Origin: Cyclaneusma minus | Lineage: Eukaryota > Ascomycota > Leotiomycetes > Marthamycetales > Marthamycetaceae | Direction: 5' to 3' | NCBI GenBank assembly: GCA_037179335.1 | Contig: JAKZHN010000015.1 | Location: forward strand, 62,001-126,000 | DNA: 64,000 bases | Notes under the pieces: generated by a model | Databases searched by the model: none | Told to the model about the DNA's origin: nothing | Seen by the model: only the letters and a program-made list of their open reading frames with translations | Position numbers and translations under genes: made by a program | Part shown: positions 33,701 to 45,674 of the stretch, piece after piece | Layout: each line of letters starts with the position of its first letter | Numbering within the stretch: position 1 is the stretch's first letter

Positions 33701-36060
33701 GCTATGATGTGAGGCTCCTTTCAACAACTAGCCCCTACGATGGCATATCGATATAAGAAATACAAGACTATGATGTCGAATTGTCGTCATTTACTGCCGA
33801 TATATCCATATACACGGCGACCTGCCAGGGGCGAAAGCAAGGAACGGGACATCAATTTGTGAAAGACGAATGGGTCTCAGGGTCTCTTTTCCACATCCGC
33901 ATCCTGGACGCATCTGATAGGGCAGAGCCAGCTTGATGTGTGCCAAGTCTTCTCTCTCCACGACCCGCAGCTTGCTGGTTCCACGAAGAAACTCCAGCCG
34001 TTTCACAGCCCCTTGGGGCTCCCGCCTGGAAAAGCCCTTGACTCTCTTTTTCGTCAAGTCGGATGCTTTCGGGCCTCTTTCCTGCTCACCTCCCGTCTTC
34101 GGCCCTGGACGCCCTTCGTTGCCCCCTCGACCGACGACGAGGCCCCCAACTCCATGCCAGAGTGGATTTCGCACTGCCAAGGTCCCTCCCTTGTCGCCGT
34201 CAGCATCTGCATCTGTCTGGAACAGCTGGCCTGCCAGCCACCGAGCCACTCCATGTCGTCCTCTTCTCGTTACTATGGCGATGCTGGGCCGGGTCTGTGT
34301 GATCATTTGACGATGCTGGTTTTCTCTGCTCGCCCTTCCGCACTGGTCTCAGAAAGCTATTGGCCTTACGAAAATACGAAAAAGAAGCATCACGGCACAG
34401 AAAAGCAAGGCCGGCTCGTGGCTTGACGACAGGCGGCCTCGGATCTGCTCCGTGTACCTGAACGGTTTGACATTGACGACCGCTATTGGCGATGTTCTCA
34501 ATGGACCGCACGGTGCGGTCGAGACTCCGAGCATCGAGATGGCGTCGACACAATCCATACAATCGCCGGCCACGGATCTGGATCTGGTGACAGCGGCAGC
34601 GATGGACTCGTCCCTGGACCTCCATGTGACCGGACTGTAGCCACTAGAACACTGGCCTACATTGGGACAGTAGTACCTTTCAACGTTGTTTCTGTCGAAT
34701 CGTTGATGTCTTTTTGTGTCACTCGGCTGCGTTGGCTTCAAAAGCATCGCGGATTCACGAGGCCCAGAGAGTTCAACGGTGTCGTGCTCAGCGGACAGCG
34801 TTGCAGTTTGAGCAGCGAATTGATTTCATTAAGCTTTCCGTGACAGCAGTCTCGCCGGGCCATGCTGGACGGCGGTAAAGTTACACATGAAAACCCACTC
34901 AGACTTTCAATTTCCAGCGACGAACGACTCGTCCCAGAATCCAGGGACCTGCCATCTGAAGTCGCGAACTCTACAATCCATTTGGCAGTGGCTCACCGTC
35001 CGCTGTCCCTCGCGCTGCTGCCAGACTCCCGCTTTTCCAGTCTCCTTGGAACTGAGAAGTGACGGCATCTGGCGGTGAGGCTTTTGTTGATTCTGATTTC
35101 TGGGCGACGCGACTGGCAACAATTGGAGCGCGTACGGGTGCAGCGACAGGGCCAATCAACAGCGACAGCAGCGTGCGTCTCTCTGCATTGAAGTTGCTGC
35201 AAGCCGCCACAACACCGCTGCGACGGAAAAGGAAGTTCGTCAACATCCAGAACTCGCCAGTCGCCAGCTTCTCACACCCTCCTCGGACCAAGATGGCATC
35301 ATATGGCCCAATTACAGCTGCGCCCCGGACTATTCTCTTATCGTGCATGGATGACATCAAGCTCTTCGCGTACATGTCGTGCGCAGCGGAGCAATCGCCA
35401 GCCGCGAAGCTGGCCATATGATCCCCATTCTCGTAAACAACAGCAACACCAATCCAATACGCCATCACGGGATCTGGGCACTGTCCACAGCCTGGGGCCT
35501 GTTTCCAGACTCCACATCTTCCGTCATGGCTGCATCCCCCATGCAAGGTGCGTCTCCTAGCCGCCAGCGAGCCAATCGAAGGACCCGGCGTTGTGAGACG
35601 GCTCCAGCGGGAATGGCTGGATAAGGTCATGGTCGAGAGCTACAAGCTCCTGGAGCTTTCAGAAGAGCTTTATCAAGTTTCACCGTTGCACCACAGCCAT
35701 CCACACTACGGAACTATTCCACAGATTACAACGCCGGTGAAGGACGTCGTCGTATCGAGCTCCGTTACCTGATCAACACCATCACCAAGCTTTCGTGATA
35801 CAACAATTGCCTGCCCCCCAGACTTTCCGTCAGCAGACATCAAACCGCGCACAGCCTTCAGTAGACGTTTCAAAATACCCTGCAGCTTCTCGACCCCTCA
35901 CGTTCCCGGTCCTCAGCTCTCCACCAGACATAGCTCTCCACAAGCTCGGAGCTCCTCTAGCACTGCATCCTCATTGCCCCATCCGGAGGTGGGGTAGCGG
36001 CTGAGTCGATCCTGGAGGATCTTTCGTGGAGGGGATATGGGACTTCTTGCTACCCATTGG
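33701..36060. other. No confident gene; several mid-length frames
   Basis: Frames of 171 codons (33791-34306, minus), 162 codons (33938-34426, plus) and 219 codons (34971-35630, minus) overlap one another on opposite strands. I recognise no family, signal peptide or splice-linked extension. A lineage-specific gene or a long non-coding RNA is possible but unsupported. Confidence 0.4.
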
Positions 36061-39000
36061 TCACCAGCAGATGCATTAATGGCATGGTCTTGCGCAATAG
36101 TGGGTGGATCAGCTACCTCCAATTGGAAGCTGATGCTATAAATGGCTATAAATGCCCGAACGTCAAGCGAGCTTGCCGGTCGATGTCTTGGAAAAGAAAG
36201 ATGAGCCACCACACCGATGATGAAACCGACTCGGACTTCGGTCGGACTTGGGAGTCATCAGCTCGCGAAGGTTTGTGATGAGTCGAAGCTTGCTTTCTTG
36301 GGAAATGGATATTGAAGATGCCGGTATCTTGGTTCGACTTCTCTTCACCGACTGTTCGGTCCATTACGACATGTCGACAATGGATTGTTCTGTTGGTGAT
36401 GTGAATGTATGGTAAGGATCAAGGGAGTGAAGCTTCACTGTTTCCTTGTCGCCGATCATGTTTTACGTGCTGCTCTGCTTCTTTCCTTTCAATTGAAACT
36501 TGAATACTGCCCTCCCGTTTGGGGCGTGAAGCCATTCATTCTCCCTTTTCCTCGTCTATATGTTTTCTTTCATCATCTCAATATTTCACGTCCGAATAGC
36601 CACTCTTCAATGTTCTTGCCCTTTTGGCCTTCACTTGCTATGACACCGTCTTGGGAGTTTGAGAAACTACTCGTTGACTGGACAACTCGTCGTTGACTGA
36701 TCAACCATCCTGAGACGACTTCATGAGTCAGGGTGGGGTTACCAAGAAGTCTTGATGTATGGGGCCCAGGCTCCAGCCATGACGAGGTTTCAGTTCGCAA
36801 AGATGTTCAGATCTGGATCCGGGGTCGACACTAGTATGCAATGTGATTGAAGACTTGATACAATCTTCAAACTCCCCCTGACAACCAGAGATGAACAATG
36901 TTCTGTTGGTGAGGAGATCGTCGTGTTGCGCGTGTACCCGCACTGCGTCATGATGCCAGGAAGTACCTGAGGTTAAAGAGAGTTGCGGAGGATCTTCATC
37001 CCTTATGAGCTTCTAGTTCTAGTCAGGAGGAGCTAATCGGTAAGATATATCTTCTCTTACAAGACCACCCATGGCCAAGCTAGGTCAAGCCAAAGTATCA
37101 TTTATTTGCGAACTCGATTCAAGTTGCAAGAGCAACGACGGGCCTAGAGTCGGCCTGGGATTTATCCGTTTCTCGGCTTGTCGATTTGCCGTATCAGATT
37201 TATATATCAGCCTTGGGAACTTCCATAAGCCTTCGACTTGTCGGCCTCAGGCCTGTCGTATTCTTGTCAACCTTATATCAGCCTCAGAGTCATTCTCAAC
37301 GTTATACCAGACTTGGAGTCCTCCGAGCCTCGGGTTATGTTGAGTCAGGGACTGCCAATATCAATTCTCCGCGGACAGACTCAACATGGAGAGTTGATTA
37401 TTGCATAGGCACGTATGTCCAATTCTGGCAAGTTTAAGTCAAGCGCGGCTTCTTTCTTTTCGTCGACACCCCATCAGAACTCGAAGTGGTCTCCAGAAAC
37501 AATAGACCCCCAGTATCTCCTTGACAAGTTCTTAGTTGCTTGGACGAAACCTGGTAGTTTGTCTCATTCTTCACGACTTGCTTCCACGTGATGAATTGCT
37601 TGCCATTGTCTCGTGGATGTGCATGGAACACAAAGCGTCTATATTACAGACTACAGATTTCAAGTTATTAGGAACGAAGCCAAGTCTCGGGCTGCCTCCG
37701 GCAACTTGATGTAGGTCACGAACTCACCCTATATCATGGGAGATGTTGAGGGTGACAAGCCAACAGGTTGGCGATGTTATCTCTTATACTGCAAGTGAAG
37801 TGTCTAAACTGCGGAAGATATTGGTATGCAAGCGGTGGCAGCATATATCAAAGATCACTACCTCCAAGCCACAGGGCTGGCTAATTCAAGGGTGGCTACT
37901 CACGGCGGTAAAGGCTCTTTCTCCTTCGCCGCTGCTCTTTCAGCTATATCTTTCCTTCACACCATTCATCCTCCAGCTGTCCACCATATCTGGTCTGATG
38001 TTTGACGGTAGATGGATCCAACGATCCACGAATGGAAATATTTGCGGCCAGAATAGCGTTGTGAACTGAGCTTCAATTCCACCTAAAAAACATGCGGGCA
38101 CTTAACCATTACACCCCCTTCTGCTTCTGACACTGTTACTTCGTTCTTGTAGCACACTTCTCTTTCTCCAAAGGGTTGATATCACAGTGCTTTACTCTTG
38201 CGTCCCAGCTAGTCTTCATGGCCATCCTCCTTGTGCGTGTGCAGTGTCTGTTGATGCTCCGGGGTTTCTTTCATGCCTAGTCGCCCATGTAAGGCTCAGC
38301 TAGCATGTACGTACCTCATTTTGCAAAGGGCTCCCTCCCTATTCCTACCTCCTCTCGAAACGAAGCTACTTTCCTTAGGTAGGTACCTAATGTTTCAGAA
38401 GTTGCTGTTTCCCGCCTGTAGATGGGGATGTGGACCAAGCACCTTTTCATGCCCTGTCATAAGTCATTCTGCTCATTATTGCGGTGCCACGGATACTTTT
38501 CCGTGATCGACGAGTACAGTGATCTAGATGCACATGAGTGAGAATCTGACTGCGGGAGCGACTGGGCACTGAGCTTTTGTCGCGTCAAGGGATCGTACAC
38601 GTTGTTGGATGAGTGAGATACGGGTAAGTCCTCCGACCCTCTATCTCACCCATCTAGATCCCTTTCCCTCACTATGTCACGTTTCCCAATCTCCTGTAGG
38701 TAGGTACGCATCCCCGCCCTCTCGGCCTTTTCTTTCCACTTTTCTTGGCGTGGAGAGGATTGACGGAAGATACCAGGTTCAGGTCAGGTCGATCTTGCGT
38801 CACTACCTAGCCGTCCCAAGTTGGTTGCCGCCAGTATCGTCAGGGGTGGGCCCTCCTTCACCGGTGACATAATGCTCGATTCTGGAATCTGGGTAACGGT
38901 GCCCCTGCTCTCCAACCCCACTCGCGTTATACACGGCATGGTCTTTCTTGGTTCCTCGCTAGGTAAGGTACCTTACCTAGGTAGTAACCTGCCCCTATCC

Positions 39001-39198
39001 ACTCATCATCTCCACCCAAAGCTCCTACGGCCCTTGCAAACTTGTTTCTCACCTTGTCGGCATCGCATCTCTCTAGAGACAAGCGCATCGTCATCCCTGT
39101 GGAACTTGCTTCTCGAACCTTAGTGACGTTGACGTTACAACACAATTAACGTTACAAAACCCAAGCATCCAGCAAACCGCTTACATGTTTTCCAAGCT
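36061..39198. other. Gene-free region with weak repeats
   Basis: Nothing coding is recognised. CGTTGACT occurs twice exactly 19 bp apart near 36673 and 36692, in a stretch rich in CTCGTTGACTGGACAACTC-like words. GACTTGTCGGCCT-type words recur loosely at 37180-37340. CCTAGGTA/GGTACC palindromes occur near 38380, 38700 and 38960. Confidence 0.45.
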
Positions 39199-39913
39199 TA
39201 CCTTAGCGGAAAGTGGGGATTTTCGGTTTAACAACTTCGACAACCGTTTCAAACTTTCCAAGGTGAAAGACCCTTCATGGATGGTTCAGAATCTTTTAAC
39301 GGTTATTAAGGTTTGTACGTACCTAATTATATTACCGTTTCCAAAATTTAAAACCACCAATACCTAGTATTTATTTACTTTTCAAATTTATTATTATTGC
39401 ATTACCTATTTAGCTCTATTTCCAGCTCCAGCTCCAGCTCCAGCTCCCGCTCTCCAGCTCAGCGCATGTAAGGTATTGAGGTCCGGAAAAGGCAGCCTGG
39501 CATGCGCCATGGCTGAGAGAAAGAGTGAGGGCGAGGGCGAGGGCGAGGGTGAGAGTGAGGGCTTGGCATGACATGATTAGCATAATGTAAACAAATAGCG
39601 CATAGGGATTTCTGAACCTTTGGCAGCGCGCGCAAAGCTGGAAATGCAATTACAGCTATATTTGAAGCTGCTGGAGTTGCAGAAACTGAAGCTAGAGAGC
39701 TGGAGCGGTGGTGGTGGTGGTGGTGGTCGCGATGTTTAATATTCCCGAAAAAACCAATTTTCTGCCTAAAATATAAGGCAGGGTATGTGTGCTTAGCTAT
39801 TGGGTATGTGTGCCCATCTTTATCCTAACTTAATGGTCTATTCGATTTAACGGTTTATTTAATTTATACTGTATTTATACGGTATTTAAAAACCCCCCTT
39901 TTCCGCTAAGGTA
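39199..39913. mobile_element. 715-bp non-autonomous TIR element
   Basis: The ends are inverted repeats: TACCTTAGCGGAAA at 39199-39212 and TTTCCGCTAAGGTA at 39900-39913 (14 of 14 match). The match extends less perfectly through a G-rich then T-rich stretch to about 25 bp. No transposase frame is present. Inside are simple repeats: AGCTCC hexamers at 39420-39450, GAGGGC hexamers at 39520-39565 and GGT triplets at 39706-39727. Related right ends occur at 7966 and 8196. No clear target-site duplication is seen. Confidence 0.65.
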
Positions 39914-41231
39914 CCCAGTACCTACCTATTCGCCGTGGCATATGGGGACCAAAATGGCAAGAAATCGTGCACTTCAGCGTGTAGTGCGCGCCAAGCATCG
40001 CACGCACCGTATTAAAATTTACTCTTAATTCTCACGCTTTTTGTCGCAAGACCGGGGCACACAAACCACGTTTGAGAATAAGGTACCCGCCAGTCAAGCA
40101 TTTTAATCTCAATTCAATACTCTACTGACATATTTGCGAGTAAATTCTCATTCGCAATATTGTTCATCGTTCGTAGTGGTGTGCTGTCGTCGAATGAGCG
40201 CGTATCGCTCGCTACCATAGGTACCTAGGTAGGTAACCGGTAGGTAACAGCTAGTTGTGCTGCCAGCCCGCTTGAGTAGGTACGCCATTTCAATGTTATC
40301 AGGCACGCACACGCTGCCTCTCCACGCCAGTCCGAATCGCCTTCCAGCATCATCAGGCAGGTGGTACAATTATTGCGATCTTGCTCGGCGTTTGAGGTTT
40401 CCTCGGAGAATCATGGAACTCAAACGTGCCTGTGTCTCTTCCGTGACACCGAGCTTGGATTATCTGGAAGTTCTGGGTTCAAGTACCTATTGGCTTGTTC
40501 GACGGATTCGGCGTCGTAAGTAAAACCTGAAAGCACACGCTCCAAACTCGGCGATTACCTGCCTAGGTAGTTGCGTTTGGAGCGGACACGCGGCCCGATA
40601 GGTACCTGCCAACCCCGGACTGTCGGCTCGGATAAGGTAGAAATAAGAAAACGAGACAGGCGAAGATCAATTGAGACCGGCGACTTTGACACCACCAGAT
40701 GCGGGGTCGCCAAGGTCTTGGACTGAATCCGGGTGCTGGGACTTGAGCGTTTGGCTTTCGGATCTATCCGCACGGTACGGGCCGATCCCATCTGTGACGA
40801 GAGCGGAGGGATATTGAGGGGCAGCCTGGCAGGTTTCAGGCGGGAGCTGTCAGTATGTCCCAGGACTGGAGTTTCAAGTTCGACTACCTGGATTTTCACG
40901 CCAGATACCTATTTTACCTAGCGGCATGACGACGAGGACGACTCGCATTTCTGGTCGCAGTTGTGGTGTAAGCCCCTTTTTTATATTCTACCTACACCTT
41001 ACCGATTCGCAACAGAACAGGTAGTACCGGGCGCCTACCAGGTTCAAGCTTTAAAGCTCTATAGGTATCCAATCGACAGAGATTTATATAAAAACAGGCT
41101 TATTTGACTTTGCTATAAATTTATATTTGACTTTGATAAAAACTATTTAATTGCAATAGAATTATTTACCTGACGGGGATTGACAGAACTTTTTAACAGT
41201 GACAGAAATATTTTTAAAAAACGACGCTTTA
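39914..41231. other. Non-coding region, partly AT-rich
   Basis: The interval contains further CCTAGG/GGTACC palindromes (about 40220 and 40562) and an AT-rich patch at 41080-41220 leading into the telomere-like repeat. No gene is recognised; the short frames lack support. Confidence 0.45.
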
Positions 41232-41250
41232 CCCTAACCCTAACCCTAAC
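41232..41250 (+). repeat. Interstitial telomeric repeat (CCCTAA)3
   Basis: Three perfect CCCTAA units plus one further C are present. This is the C-rich strand of the TTAGGG repeat used by most filamentous fungi. The orientation is that of a left chromosome end reading inward, yet it lies 41 kb inside the window beside normal genes. Confidence 0.8.
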
Positions 41251-41523
41251 CATAGGCGAATTCACATGGATCTTCAGTCTTGCTTCTTCGGTGGTTGCGG
41301 GTCAAGGCTGGCTAGTAGGTTCAGTCAGTTCTTACCTCTCTAGGGGCCGTCCGCTTGCAGCCCTCTCTTGTCTCTTTCCCTCCTGCTTCTTATCTGGCAT
41401 TCTCTGCAGACGCTTGTTCGACCTTTAGGGGAGAGAGAGATAGGGGCAGTGTCTGTGAGTGAGTCCGTTTGTGTGAATGTCCTGTCCTTGTATGTGTGTT
41501 GGGGGGGGGGGGGGGGGGGGGGG

Positions 41524-42070
41524 TAATTAAAGTGGTGGTTGGTAGGTACTTTGGTACTGAGGTTGGCCCTTAGAAAGAAATGGGATTGCACACGGGGAAC
41601 CGGGAAAAATGCCACCACAGGGTGNNNNNNNNNNNNNNNNNNNNNNNNNNNNNNNNNNNNNNNNNNNNNNNNNNNNNNNNNNNNNNNNNNNNNNNNNNNN
41701 NNNNNNNNNNNNNNNNNNNNNNNNNNNNNNNNNNNNNNNNNNNNNNNNNNNNNNNNNNNNNNNNNNNNNNNNNNNNNNNNNNNNNNNNNNNNNNNNNNNN
41801 NNNNNNNNNNNNNNNNNNNNNNNNNNNNNNNNNNNNNNNNNNNNNNNNNNNNNNNNNNNNNNNNNNNNNNNNNNNNNNNNNNNNNNNNNNNNNNNNNNNN
41901 NNNNNNNNNNNNNNNNNNNNNNNNNNNNNNNNNNNNNNNNNNNNNNNNNNNNNNNNNNNNNNNNNNNNNNNNNNNNNNNNNNNNNNNNNNNNNNNNNNNN
42001 NNNNNNNTGTGTCGTGGCGTGGGCGCCGGGGCTGGGCGGGGTGGCGGGCCCGGCCCGGCCGCCCCCCCCG

Positions 42071-42119
<49 letters not shown>

Positions 42120-42219
42120 GTAAAGTGGTGCTTGGTAGGTACTGAGGTACTGAGGTTGGCGCTTCTAAAGAAATGGGAGTGCTCACGGGGAAGCGGGAAT
42201 CATGCCAGCTCAGTCTGGG
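41524..42219. repeat. Direct duplication of about 95 bp flanking the assembly gap
   Basis: Sequence from 41528 (AAAGTGGTGGTTGGTAGG) to about 41620 recurs from 42121 (AAAGTGGTGCTTGGTAGG) to about 42212 with scattered substitutions. Each copy directly follows a homopolymer: a G run at 41501-41523 for the first copy and a C run at 42071-42117 for the second. Confidence 0.8.
41625..42007. other. Assembly gap (383 N)
   Basis: Bases 41625-42007 are N. Frames running through the gap are artefacts. A GC-rich tract and a 47-base C run follow it, so the assembler failed at low-complexity sequence. Real length and content are unknown. Confidence 1.
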
Positions 42220-43274
42220 GATTCCGGAGACGCAGGCGGCGGTGTCGACGATCGTCAGCCATTTCGTTCTACTCGCATTAGGGAGAAGTGCCGTGCTGGA
42301 ATTCAACATACTGAGACGCAGCAGATATCAAGCTAAAGTGATGATAAGCTCACCAGAATAGCAGCACACTAGATACCGACGGGACACCACGGTCAGGTCC
42401 CTGGATCCAACGGGGTGATATACCAAACTTTGGGATACTATATTCAACGGTCATTGGTAAGAGATAAAGCGACCAGTGCAGGAATACCAATCAGAGTCAA
42501 TACCTGGTCGGGCGTTTCACGCCGGGTCAAACTCAACTACACGTTTGCTTCGATACCAGAGTACACTGGGACGACGTTGTTGACTCCATGTGAGCAATAC
42601 CCTAAATAACCACTCCGTTGGTGCATCCATCGTGTTACGGCGATTTCAGGACAAGAGAGGGAAGCGACGCAGAGACAGGTGAAGAACGGGCGAAAGCACT
42701 TCAGTTACCTAGGTATCAGGTGAGATAGGCGGGGCGGTCGACGATATGGATATGTCGTAATCACCGCTAAGGGTGTCAGATTCAGAGATTCTCAGACGAG
42801 GAGTGCTTTGTAAGGGCGTGAGAGGTATGCTACTGGATATGCCATTGATGTTGAGGGTTACCAATGTTGAAACTCGAAGGCTCGAACGGTTTGGCGGGGA
42901 AGCTGTCCGAATATGGAAGGTCGGCCGACCGAGAAAAGGCAGAAAGTCCCAGCACGCCTTCCTGCTTTCCTTCATCACCATAATACACCTGTCTACCCGT
43001 TGTTGATGGAAACAGATGGTACCGCGCAAAGTGCCACACGACCCGCCATGACTGCAACCAATGGTACTATCTGGGTTGGAGACCCTACTCACATGCCAGT
43101 TTCCCTCGAACATAGTGTGATTTGAAATACCATGGAGGCCTTCGACTTAAAGGCGAGGGCCTGCCAGCAATTGAATCTTTGCAGGTTGCTTTCTCTGTTG
43201 ATTTGTTGAGTTAACAAACCACCTAAGCGACCCGGCGCCAATTGAGAGCCAATTCCGAGCTATCAAATTTCCAG
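42220..43274. other. MFS transporter upstream region
   Basis: About 1.05 kb of non-coding sequence lies before the transporter start, including one CCTAGGTA motif near 42711. Small opposing frames at 42709-43125 have no family features. Confidence 0.5.
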
Positions 43275-45216
43275 ATGCTCGAATTTTGGGGCCATGGAGT
43301 CCCTCGCTATGTCTTGTGCAGTATTATCTGCTCCTTCGGTGGCTTCATCTTCGGGTACGTGCCCATGACTTGGTACTGGGATAGCGATCAGCAGCTGATT
43401 TTCAGTTCAGAATGGACACCGGCATCATTGGAGCCGTGACGACCATGGAGGGTTTCATATCGTCATTCGGCACTCACTCTGCAACCGTTCACGGCCTCAT
43501 CGTCTCGGCTATCCTCGTCCCAGCAGCGTTCTCCTCGTGCTTTTCTGGCCGAATTGCTGACCTTCTTGGCCGGCCAAAGGGCATTGCCATAGGTGCTCTG
43601 GTGTTTGGAGTTGGTGCTGGCTTGGAAGCTGGTGCTGTCCATATTTCCATGTTTGTTGTTGGTCGTGTCATGTACGGTGCTACTTCGCCCGAATTGAACC
43701 AGCCAATGCTAATGTGTGCATAGAGAGGGCATTGGCGAAGGATTGTATCTTGGTATCCTCGTAGTGTAAGTATTGTTGTCATCCCTGCATGCGATGAGTT
43801 GTGCTGAGAAATCAAAGTTACATCTGCGAGATTGCACCCCAGAGCATTCGAGGACCTCTTACCAGCGGTCCACAGCTCTGGATCACCCTGGGTCTCGTCG
43901 TTGGTTTCTTCACGTGCTACGGAACTGGTGGTATATCATCATCGCTATCATGGCGACTCCCCTTCGCTCTCCTATCCGCCTTCTCTATCCTTTTTTCGGC
44001 TGCCTCACTGCTTTGGCTAGTGCCTTCTCCGAGGTGGCTGACTCTACGCGGACGACACGACGAAGCCTTGGAACAATGGGATATCCTAGGAGTCGATCAC
44101 GCGGAGCGTGAAAAAGTTGGACCGACCTACACACCCGATATAGGAGCTCTCGACCTCCCGAGAATCGGCACTGCTGGAGTAGCCTTTAAGCCCCGATTTC
44201 TGGATCTTTTTGCTCGAGACGTACGCACACAAACCATCCTAGCAAGTTTCATAATGGCAATGCAACAACTGAGCGGCATAGACGGAGTTTTATATGTAAG
44301 TTCCAATCACACCGGGGAGCCTAGTAATACATTTGATTCGGTCTTAAACGTTGATTTTAATCCGAATGCTTTGTCAAATCGCGTTTTGTCAACGTTGAAG
44401 TTTGATTTCGAAGCACCAACGTCGTTTAGAACCTGGGTTCCCGCTTTAGAACCAGAATATTTTGTCATTTTTGAATTTGACCTTGAAGCGCCGATGACGC
44501 CAATGTCCCGTCAAGCTTGCATTTTGATCTCAAAGTATCGATATCCTGTCACTTTGTTTTAAGACCCCTTGCGACATGTCAAAATTGAAGCACCACCAAC
44601 TAAAAATCCCCAGTATGCCCCGCTCCTCTTCCAAAAAGCAGGCCTCAGCTCCTCTTCTGCCTCCTTTTTCGCCTCTGGTGTCTCCGCCGTTCTGATCTTG
44701 GTCTTCACCATTCCAGCCACTATCTTTTCGGACCGCTGGGACCGCCGCTCCTCTACCATTTACGGTGGACTCGGCCAATTTGCTACGATGCTCATCATCG
44801 GATCGCTCTACGCCTCATCCTCAGTACACCCTACATCCGGCGTCGGTCGCTGGGTAGTCATTGTCTGCATCTACATATTCGCCGTCACATTCGCCGTATC
44901 CTGGGGCATAAGTGGGAAGTTGTATGCCGCGGAGATTCAGCCGCAGAGGACGAGAGCTAGTGCGACGACACTTGCGCATGGAAGTAACTGGGTCACGAAC
45001 TTCTTGGTGGCACTGATCACGCCGGTGCTGCTGGACAAGAGTAGTTTTGGGGTTTACTTCCTTTTTGCGGGGTGTCTTCTCTTGACTGTGGTTGTCTGTT
45101 GGTGGTTTATGCCGGAGACTAATGGGAAGAGCTTAGAGGAGATTCAGGAGGCTTTTGTTAAGAGAGCCGGGGGTGGGAGGGTTACACGTATGCAGAGTCT
45201 AAAGATCGAGGTTTGA
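43275..45216 (+). CDS. MFS sugar transporter
   Basis: This is a 12-span major-facilitator permease of the sugar porter family, expected at the plasma membrane; the substrate cannot be read from sequence. Exons are 43275-43354, 43411-43671, 43724-43765, 43818-44295 and 44614-45216, giving 487 residues. Seen motifs are GGFIFGMDTGIIGAVTTM in span 1, GRIADLLGRPKG between spans 2 and 3, and GRVIEGIGEGLYLG spanning an intron. YICEIAPQSIRGPLTSG, PSPRWLTLRGRHDEAL, QQLSGIDGVLYYAPLLF and PETNGKSLEEIQEAF follow. Without splicing the gene looks broken by stops, but each short intron restores the frame. Exon 3 is only 42 nt. The fourth intron is 318 nt, far longer than the others (50-56 nt), and contains loosely repeated sequence. 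Confidence 0.88.
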
Positions 45217-45674
45217 AGGGACACCGAATGACCCGAGATTTGATGCGACTGTGGAGCGATGAATTGCTATGAAATGTCGAGTCAGTGTTGATAGTGGAAA
45301 TCCAGCTTTTCCAGTTGTGTACCTGGGAATGTCATGACATCCAAATTTCCTTCTAGTCGATTGCTACTCTCATAACCATTGGCTAAATAGGCTATGTATT
45401 CCCATGATATGATTTGTATCTCGCCATGGACCTCCAATTTCATTTCGTTCATTACCTAAACTTGGTGTGGTGTAGCGCGGGTTTGTTGTTCTCTCTAGAT
45501 TCCGCAAACGCCTAGCCATTGTTCTCGGATCTTGACAAAGACTTTTTTTTGGGCCACTGTTACAATTTATTTGACGCAGGCGACCTTCCCCTTTGTTACT
45601 ACCAAGAGAGCCATTCTAATTCCACTATGCCTCGTGGCAAATTCAGGCGATGACGACTTTTGCAGCTTCTCGGG
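45217..45674. other. Short intergenic region
   Basis: These 458 bp hold the transporter 3' flank and the promoter of the next gene. An 88-codon frame from 45532 overlaps the start of that gene in another frame and is not called. Confidence 0.5.

Noticed and set aside
34971..35630. 219-codon minus-strand frame
   Set aside because: Opposite-strand frames overlap it, no family features; left as undetermined.
41340..42309. Long frames with Gly or Pro runs across the gap
   Set aside because: They run through N bases and homopolymers.
43412..43723. Apparent premature stop breaking the sugar transporter (pseudogene idea)
   Set aside because: A 52-nt intron with donor at 43672 and acceptor at 43723 restores the conserved motif GRVIEGIGEGLYLG, so the gene is intact.
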